Positions 31,338 to 36,233 of a DNA stretch of 36,233 nt are shown one piece after another. The DNA comes from JBBDIO01 sp040880365 (GTDB lineage Bacteria; Chloroflexota; Anaerolineae; Caldilineales; Caldilineaceae), in contig JBBDIO010000109.1 of assembly GCA_040880365.1 (NCBI GenBank), positions 1-36,233 on the forward strand, written 5' to 3'. The notes under the pieces were generated by a model. The model made no database searches. It was given only the letters and a program-made list of their open reading frames with translations, and was not told the DNA's origin. The stretch's first letter is position 1; every line of letters starts with the position of its first letter. A program made the position numbers and the translations under genes.

Positions 31338-33030
31338 CCTCCTGCTTCCACTTTTTGCGGCGCAGATAGGCTGCCAGCGCGCGCGCGGCCGCGTGCGTGG
31401 GCGCGACGGCCAACGCTGCTTCCAGCGTAGACAGGGCCGCGGCCGGTTCGCCGATTTCCATCTCGCACACGGCCATCTCATAGAGCACCTGGGCATTGGG
31501 CGCATGTTGCGCGGCAGACGCGCGCAGATGCAGCAACGCCTGCTCATATTCGCCGCGCAGAAAAAAGAGCCGCCCCAGCCCATAGGCCAAATCATAGCGG
31601 GTGGTGGATGGGTAATCCTGGGCGACAGTGGCCGCGATAGCGGTGTGCAGCTCGGCCCACTGCCCCGGCGTCAATTCGTCCAACGCGGCCATGAGCGCGG
31701 GCAAACAATCCGCCATCAACTGGGGATCCCAGCGGCTGAGACGCAGCAGCGCCATCACCTGGGCAAAGGGCAGCGTCGCCAGCTGATCATCCAGTGCGCG
31801 GGTCATCACATAAAAATCGTCGGGGCCAAATTCGGCCACCTGGGCGGCAAATGTGCGGCGGGTTTCGGTCCAGATAGCAGAGTTCAGTTCCGACGACGCG
31901 TCATCAGGCGCGCCACCAGCAGCCGCAAAGAGCAGCGCGGCCACGCCTAGCCGATAGGGTTCGTGGTCGGGCATCAACGCGACGCCGCCTGTCAATTCGG
32001 CATAGTGGGCCAACGCGGGAAAGTTAACCATGACCGAAAACCCACCGCCGTGGAAGGCCAGCCCCGGCACAGGAGTTGGCGAATTGCCCACGGCCTGCAA
32101 ACCGGGCCAGGTCATATAGCCTTTGTCGCCAATCAGAAAGAGCAGCCCCCCCGCCATGAGCGCGCGCAAGCGGTCGCACGCGTCCACTGCCGCCGTGGGC
32201 AGCGGAAAGACCGTAGCGTCCAGTTCGGCGGCATGGCGGCGCAACAACGCGCCCCTGATGCCCGTGTCCAGGTCGCTTTGCGCCACGGGATGGTGCGTAT
32301 GGTGCAGCGTGGGCACCTCGCTCGCAGAATTTTGTGGGCCGGGATGCTGCGGGCCGGTTTGCCGTGGGCCAGTTTGCCGTGAGTCGCCCGCGGGGGCATC
32401 CGGCGCATCCAGCGCGATGCGCCGTTCAAACAGCGCGCCGCCCTCCACATAATAGAGGTCGCTGGGAATCGTATCCAGCACATAGTTGGCAATCACAACA
32501 CCCGGATTAACCAGAGCGCCGGGGGTCAGATGCGTCTGCGCGTGGACAAGCGTCAGCGTGGTATCCTGGCGGGCGTCGAAGCGGGCAAAGTCCAGCGTGC
32601 CCGCCGCCACAAAGGGCGCCAAGCGCGGATTGGCGCGCCAGGCGTCCAGATTGCTCTGCGCCACATCAGTCATCACATAGACAAAACGGGGCACAGGATT
32701 CCCCGCCCCAGCAGCATTTTCTACCCCAGCCCTGTCCAGCAAAGCCGCCAGCTGGGTGAGGAACAGAAAAGCAAAACGGCCCGAGCCTGCGCCCAGCTCC
32801 AGAATATAGGAAGGGTGCGCGGGATCGAGCGTGTCTGCGGCGATGCCATCACGCCAATAGGCCCATATCAGTTGGGCATAGGCATGGGCGATAAAGGGAT
32901 TGCTGGTGATATATTCGGGCACAAAGCCGCCCTGCCACGCATATTGACCCAGCCGCGTGTAAAAGTCCTGTTGTTTTTGCCACAGAGGCGATTGGGAAAG
33001 CGGCACTGCCGCAGGGCCAGAGACACTCAC
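31333..33030 (-). CDS. MidA-like SAM-dependent methyltransferase with C-terminal TPR region
   Basis: 565 residues. It begins with the MidA/Methyltransf_28 pattern GFVPEYITSNPFIAHAYAQLI and the SAM-binding motif I ILELGAGSGRFAF (about 78-86), followed by VIANYVLDTIPSDLYYV. A Gln/Pro/Gly-rich linker is encoded by a 15-bp tandem repeat. Two or three TPR-like helices close the protein (RGEYEQALLHLRASAAQHAP, EPAAALSTLEAALAVAP). Family members methylate proteins; the best-known target is a complex I subunit. The start is GTG at 33030, overlapping the MaoC stop as GTGA (33027-33030). Longer frames upstream lie within the MaoC gene. Confidence 0.8.
   Translation of the reverse strand: MSVSGPAAVPLSQSPLWQKQQDFYTRLGQYAWQGGFVPEYITSNPFIAHAYAQLIWAYWRDGIAADTLDPAHPSYILELGAGSGRFAFLFLTQLAALLDRAGVENAAGAGNPVPRFVYVMTDVAQSNLDAWRANPRLAPFVAAGTLDFARFDARQDTTLTLVHAQTHLTPGALVNPGVVIANYVLDTIPSDLYYVEGGALFERRIALDAPDAPAGDSRQTGPRQTGPQHPGPQNSASEVPTLHHTHHPVAQSDLDTGIRGALLRRHAAELDATVFPLPTAAVDACDRLRALMAGGLLFLIGDKGYMTWPGLQAVGNSPTPVPGLAFHGGGFSVMVNFPALAHYAELTGGVALMPDHEPYRLGVAALLFAAAGGAPDDASSELNSAIWTETRRTFAAQVAEFGPDDFYVMTRALDDQLATLPFAQVMALLRLSRWDPQLMADCLPALMAALDELTPGQWAELHTAIAATVAQDYPSTTRYDLAYGLGRLFFLRGEYEQALLHLRASAAQHAPNAQVLYEMAVCEMEIGEPAAALSTLEAALAVAPTHAAARALAAYLRRKKWKQEG
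32333..32377. repeat. 15-bp in-frame tandem repeat, three units
   Basis: Units 32333-32347, 32348-32362 and 32363-32377 (the second is TGCGGGCCGGTTTGC) encode a Gln/Gly/Pro-rich linker (RQTGP-RQTGP-QHPGP) in the methyltransferase. Confidence 0.75.
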
Positions 33031-33503
33031 GCGGCGTCGGTTTGCCCCTTCACCAACATCTCCCAGTTGCCGCGCTGGCAAATCTCCTCACTCTGGTTGA
33101 GCACCTCCACCTTGAAATTGACCAGCCCGCCGCCCAGCCGCTTCATGGCCTTGGTATCCTCCACCGTCAGCCGCACGCGCATGGTATCGCCGATGAATAT
33201 CGGGCGTTGCATCTTCCATTCGAGACTGCGAAACGCGAGAATCGTATCTTCCATGAAGCCCATGCGCACCGCCAGCCCACTGGCAACGCTGAGAATCAGC
33301 AGACCGTGGGCCACACGCTGCCCAAACATGTGCCCTTTGCTATATTCGGCATCGGTATGGATCAGATTCCAGTCGCCCGAAAGCGCGGCAAAATTGACCA
33401 CATCGGTTTCGGTGATGGTGCGCCCCACGCTGGTCACCGCGTCGCCCGGCGTAAATTCTTCGAAAAACAGCCCACCGCTGCGGGCCAATGTGCGTTCGCT
33501 CAT
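33027..33503 (-). CDS. MaoC-family (R)-specific enoyl hydratase-like protein
   Basis: 158 residues, single hot-dog domain. The hydratase-2 motif reads LSGDWNLIHTD (D44, H49), close to the usual GDxNPxH, followed by RVAHGLLILSVASGL. Such enzymes hydrate enoyl-CoA or similar thioesters. The ATG at 33503 was chosen for AAGGA 8 bases upstream; a longer in-frame extension would translate the promoter repeats. It is translationally coupled to the methyltransferase by a 4-base overlap. The link between a hydratase and a MidA-type methyltransferase is not explained by known pathways. Confidence 0.9.
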   Translation of the reverse strand: MSERTLARSGGLFFEEFTPGDAVTSVGRTITETDVVNFAALSGDWNLIHTDAEYSKGHMFGQRVAHGLLILSVASGLAVRMGFMEDTILAFRSLEWKMQRPIFIGDTMRVRLTVEDTKAMKRLGGGLVNFKVEVLNQSEEICQRGNWEMLVKGQTDAA

Positions 33504-33552
33504 GCGAAATGTCCTTATTGATTGGAACAAACCTGTTGAATAAACCTGCTTG

Positions 33553-33583
33553 AATATACGCAACCGGATTGGCTGCCTGCCAA
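33553..33583 (-). promoter_or_regulatory. Candidate promoter of the MaoC/methyltransferase operon
   Basis: The minus strand has TTGGCA (33583-33578), 19 bases, then TATATT (33558-33553). The spacer is long. Transcription would start near 33546, 43 bases before the ATG. Confidence 0.4.
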
Positions 33584-33592
33584 CCGCATTGG
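33561..33592. repeat. Direct repeat with 20-bp period over the -35 region
   Basis: CAACCGGATTGG (33561-33572) and CAACCGCATTGG (33581-33592) lie on one face of the helix, about two turns apart. They straddle the candidate -35 box, so a regulator site is plausible. Confidence 0.55.
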
Positions 33593-33600
33593 GTAGTTTA

Positions 33601-33642
33601 TTGTACACAGCATTGTACACGGCGAAATTGTACACGGCGAAC
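33601..33642. repeat. 15-bp tandem repeat upstream of the MaoC operon
   Basis: TTGTACACAGCA (33601-33612), TTGTACACGGCGAAA (33613-33627) and TTGTACACGGCGAAC (33628-33642) lie head to tail. Each unit carries the palindrome TGTACA. On minus each gives TGTACAA, so the array could also offer several -10-like TACAAT boxes. Confidence 0.75.
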
Positions 33643-34041
33643 ACGGTGCGGGGGAAAGCCACCGGCCTCACAGCATGTGCCCCCGTCCCTATCCTGCACC
33701 GGGAACCAATCTGCCGCCCGCCTACGTTTTTTGGAAAGTCGTTTGTGAAAAAATGCATATACGCGGCGCGCAATTTTGCCTGTGCTCCTGTCCTGCGCTA
33801 TGATCGCGCCCAGAGGATGGTGTCTACCCAACACTAGCTAATCAACACAGACCAGGATTGATTCCCCGCTATCCCATCGCCGCCACATTGCTGCCAACAG
33901 AATTTACATGAATCCGGCGCTGAACTCGTGGCGATGTACCGCGTTACGCCAACGGTTTTCAATTTTTGCCGGCTGGCTTGCCATTAAGTGATGCGTTATG
34001 TGAGAGTTGGTAATGGGTTGCAAAATTTATGCACGAGCCGT

Positions 34042-34079
34042 GTAGGTCANNNNNNNNNNCCGCAGGAGCGGTGACCTAC
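34042..34079. repeat. Inverted repeat interrupted by an assembly gap
   Basis: GTAGGTCA (34042-34049) and TGACCTAC (34072-34079) are perfect inverse copies. They flank the ten N (34050-34059) and a small hairpin CCGC-AGGA-GCGG (34060-34071). The missing sequence is probably part of a palindromic or multi-copy repeat that stopped the assembler. Confidence 0.65.
34050..34059. other. Assembly gap (10 N)
   Basis: Ten N between inverted arms; true length unknown. Confidence 0.99.
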
Positions 34080-34110
34080 CTAACCGTCAAATAACGTCTT
34101 ACTTACCGAC

Positions 34111-34171
34111 TGTGCCTTATTTTGTGCCAGATTTTGTGCCACAGTTTATCGATACATTTGTTACATTTGTT
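34111..34171. repeat. 12-bp and 9-bp tandem repeats upstream of nadC
   Basis: TGTGCCTTATTT, TGTGCCAGATTT and TGTGCCACAGTT (34111-34146) form a 12-bp triple repeat. Eight bases later ACATTTGTT occurs twice (34154-34171). Both are within 95 bases of the nadC start, where promoter and operator should lie. I found no convincing -35/-10 pair. Confidence 0.7.
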
Positions 34172-34204
34172 CACACCGTTTGCCTATCAGATTGAGCCAA
34201 AACT

Positions 34205-35089
34205 ATGTCACCCACCAAGAAAAAAAATAGCCTGACGCCGTTTGATTGGCGTGTTGTGCAAAATGAATTGGATAGCTGTATTCAGCGCGCGCTGGATGAA
34301 GATGTGGCCGACGGGGACATTACCACACTTGCCACAATCCCCGCGGAATTGACCTATACCGGACACATGATCGCCAAGGCCGAAGGCGTGGTTGCAGGGC
34401 TGGCGGTGGCCGAACGGGTCTTCACGCTGCTGGATGCGCAAGTACGCTTCACGCCCCAGGCAGAAGAAGGCGATCTGGTACAGCCGCGCGATTGCATTGC
34501 CATCGTCGAAGGCCCGGCCCGCGCCCTGCTCACCGGCGAACGCACCGCCCTCAACTTTCTGCAGCGCATGTCGGGCATTGCCACACTCACCCGCCGCTAT
34601 GTGGAAGCCGTGCGCGATACCCAGGCCGCCATCCTCGACACGCGCAAGACTGTGCCGGGGCTGCGCTTGCTGGATAAGTGGGCGGTTGCCCTGGGCGGCG
34701 GTGTGAATCACCGCATCGGCCTCTATGATATGGTCATGATCAAAGACAACCACATCACCGCGGCCGGCGGCATCACCGCCGCGGTCGAACGCGTGCGCCA
34801 GGCCGATGCGCGTAACCGCCCCATCGAGGTGGAAGTGAAAAATCTGGATGAACTCCAGGAAGCGCTGCAACTGAAGCTGGATCAGATTATGCTGGATAAC
34901 ATGGACGTGGCAGAAATGGCCCGCGCCGTGGAGATTGTAGACGGACGCGTGGCGTTGGAAGCATCGGGCAATGTATCGCTGGATACGGTGACGGAGATTG
35001 CCGAAACCGGCGTCGATTATATCTCGGTGGGCAAACTGACCCACTCGGTCATGGCGCTGGACATCAGTTTTCTGCTCACATCCGACTAA
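34205..35089 (+). CDS. nadC: Quinolinate phosphoribosyltransferase (nicotinate-nucleotide pyrophosphorylase, decarboxylating)
   Basis: 294 residues, full length. It contains ALDEDVADGDITT, then GERTALNFLQRMSGIAT, ILDTRKTVPGLRLLDKWAVALGGGVNHRIGLYDMVMIKDNHI (given here only as the active-site block at about residues 143-184), EVEVKNLDE and VALEASGNV. The enzyme converts quinolinate and PRPP to nicotinate mononucleotide in de novo NAD synthesis. ATG 34205 begins a Lys-rich tail. It precedes nadA on the same strand, 221 bases away. nadB is not in the window. Confidence 0.96.
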   Translation: MSPTKKKNSLTPFDWRVVQNELDSCIQRALDEDVADGDITTLATIPAELTYTGHMIAKAEGVVAGLAVAERVFTLLDAQVRFTPQAEEGDLVQPRDCIAIVEGPARALLTGERTALNFLQRMSGIATLTRRYVEAVRDTQAAILDTRKTVPGLRLLDKWAVALGGGVNHRIGLYDMVMIKDNHITAAGGITAAVERVRQADARNRPIEVEVKNLDELQEALQLKLDQIMLDNMDVAEMARAVEIVDGRVALEASGNVSLDTVTEIAETGVDYISVGKLTHSVMALDISFLLTSD

Positions 35090-35310
35090 GCACGCCGGTT
35101 GGTCCCAGATTGGGTCGCCACATAGACGTTACATATTGCAGGCAAATCGGGTGGGATGTCAGCCAATTGGTGTCAAAATGACAGTAAGTGGTTTGGTGGC
35201 GCGTTTATGCTGTGCCAGACTGGTTAGTGTACAAATGACGTTATACCCGCAACACAACCCGGAATCACAAATGCAGGACACAGATACACGGGGTTACAAA
35301 GGAGAGAATG
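35090..35310. other. nadC-nadA intergenic region
   Basis: 221 bases without a gene, long for a nadC-nadA pair, so nadA may have its own promoter. GTTATACC near 35238 could be a -10 element, but no good -35 box is seen. A strong GGAG precedes nadA. Confidence 0.35.
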
Positions 35311-36233
35311 ATGGCAATTCAGGCCAATAGCGTACAGGACATGTACGAAAAAATGAAGAAACGACTGGCCGGTGTGGTGCCGGAAGTCGAACTGCAAATC
35401 AAGGCCGAGCTGGCCTATGAAATCAACCGCTTGAAAGTCGAGAAAAATGCGGTCATTCTGGGTCACAACTACATGGAACCGGCCCTGTTCCACTCCATCC
35501 CCGATGTAGTGGGCGATTCGCTCTATCTCAGCCGCCAGGCCGCGCAGACCGACAAGGATATTATCATTTTCTGCGGGGTGGAATTTATGGCCGAAACCGC
35601 CAAAATTCTGAACCCCAGCAAAATGGTGCTGATTCCTTCGGAAAAGGCCGGCTGTTCGTTGGCGTCCAGCATCACCGCCGAAGATGTGCGCGGCCTCAAG
35701 GCCCGCTATCCCGGCGTGCCTGTGGTCACCTATGTGAACACCTACGCCGATGTGAAGGCCGAATGCGATGTCTGCTGCACGTCGGGCAATGCCATTGCCG
35801 TGGTCAATTCGCTGGATAGCGACACTGTGATCTTCATCCCCGACGAATATCTGGCGAAGAACGTGGCGCGCGAAACGGGCAAGCGTATTATCATCCCCTC
35901 GCGCGAACCCAATATTTCGCTGGAAGACGGGCTGAACGGCGCGGGCGGCATGATTGGCTGGCACGGGCGCTGTGAAGTGCACGAAAAATTCACGGTCAAC
36001 GACATCCGCGATGTGCGCAGTCAGTTCCCGGATGTGTCGATTCTGGCCCACCCCGAATGCAGCCCGGAAGTGGTAGAGGCGTCGGATTTTTCGGGCAGCA
36101 CCCAGGCCATGATCGACTATGTGGAACAGCAGGATGCGCCCCAGTTCCTGCTGCTCACCGAATGCTGCATGGGGGATAACATTATTGCAGCCAACCCCGA
36201 TAAGGAAATGCTGGGTCTGTGGAGTGTGCGGTG
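35311..36233 (+). CDS. nadA: Quinolinate synthase NadA (3' end outside window)
   Basis: 307 codons are present and the frame is open at the right edge; perhaps 50 residues are missing. The three [4Fe-4S] ligands expected for NadA can be placed: C88 in IFCGVEFMAE, C156 in CCTSGNA and C285 in LTECCMGDN. HNYMEP (52-57) and GDSLYLSR are also typical. The enzyme condenses iminoaspartate with dihydroxyacetone phosphate to quinolinate, the substrate of NadC. ATG 35311 was chosen over the ATG at 35308 because GGAG (35301-35304) is then six bases away. Confidence 0.97.
   Translation, partial: MAIQANSVQDMYEKMKKRLAGVVPEVELQIKAELAYEINRLKVEKNAVILGHNYMEPALFHSIPDVVGDSLYLSRQAAQTDKDIIIFCGVEFMAETAKILNPSKMVLIPSEKAGCSLASSITAEDVRGLKARYPGVPVVTYVNTYADVKAECDVCCTSGNAIAVVNSLDSDTVIFIPDEYLAKNVARETGKRIIIPSREPNISLEDGLNGAGGMIGWHGRCEVHEKFTVNDIRDVRSQFPDVSILAHPECSPEVVEASDFSGSTQAMIDYVEQQDAPQFLLLTECCMGDNIIAANPDKEMLGLWSVR

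Larger units (their letters stand above)
33504..34204. other. 700-base intergenic region with repeats and an assembly gap
   Basis: No gene is supported. It lies between divergent maoC-like and nadC genes. It holds a candidate minus promoter (33553-33583), three groups of direct repeats, an inverted repeat across ten N (34042-34079) and a repeat-rich nadC upstream region. Its true length is unknown because of the gap. Confidence 0.6.

Noticed and set aside
33504..33773. N-terminal extension of the MaoC protein up to 33773
   Set aside because: The extension would translate the promoter repeats. The ATG at 33503 has a good ribosome-binding site, and the hot-dog domain begins right after it.
1..36233. 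Insertion sequences, tRNA or rRNA genes, phage or conjugation genes
   Set aside because: None of the open frames shows transposase, integrase or phage motifs, and no tRNA-like cloverleaf was noticed by eye. A tRNA scan was not possible here.

Overview
The window reads as a scaffold from a moderately GC-rich bacterium, most likely a member of the Chloroflexota (Caldilineae/Anaerolineae-like). This rests on gene content and style, not on a phylogenetic marker: family 5 solute-binding lipoproteins with long Ala/Pro/Glu linkers after the lipid-anchoring Cys, coenzyme F420 genes in a non-actinobacterial setting, a PdtaS/PdtaR-type two-component pair, and envelope glycosyltransferases of the YfhO and GT39 types. 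Two runs of ten N (29279-29288 and 34050-34059) mark scaffold joins, so distances across them are not reliable.

Layout. (1) 1-5141, minus strand: an envelope-glycosylation operon of a DPM1-like GT2, a GT39-like membrane transferase and a YfhO-like membrane protein that runs off the left edge. (2) 5301-7811, minus: an ANTAR antiterminator-type response regulator (pdtaR-like) and its HisKA_2 histidine kinase (pdtaS-like), separated by a 327-base leader rich in hairpins. (3) 7970-17149, minus: two ABC ATPases, two permeases, a luciferase-like flavin oxidoreductase and a family 5 binding lipoprotein, followed after a terminator by a ThDP-dependent enzyme. (4) 17770-22547: an enolase-superfamily enzyme, an amidohydrolase and a Rieske protein on minus, a divergent sugar-isomerase-like enzyme on plus, then a VOC protein and a tiny ORF on minus. 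(5) 22680-25279, plus: three F420 genes (FbiB-C-type nitroreductase, cofD/fbiA, cofC/fbiD), followed by a second amidohydrolase. (6) 26551-27084, minus: a membrane-anchored Cas4-like nuclease with no CRISPR nearby. (7) 27521-31286, plus: a second family 5 binding protein with two permeases but no ATPase in the window. (8) 31333-33503, minus: a MaoC hydratase and a MidA-type methyltransferase with a TPR tail. (9) 34205 to the right edge, plus: nadC and nadA for NAD synthesis.

How it fits together. Regions 3-5 look like an uptake and catabolism island. An Opp/Dpp-type importer brings in an unknown substrate. Amidohydrolase, enolase-superfamily, isomerase, VOC, Rieske and ThDP enzymes could process it. 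The luciferase-like oxidoreductase could use the F420 whose tail-building genes lie about 10 kb away. The substrate cannot be read from the sequence. Promoters with good -35/-10 elements are visible between the divergent pairs.

The most unusual structural feature is the density of short head-to-tail direct repeats (9-17 bp units, a different sequence each time). They occur in promoters, 3' ends and in-frame inside coding regions. In two transcription terminators the 5' arm of the hairpin is itself duplicated.
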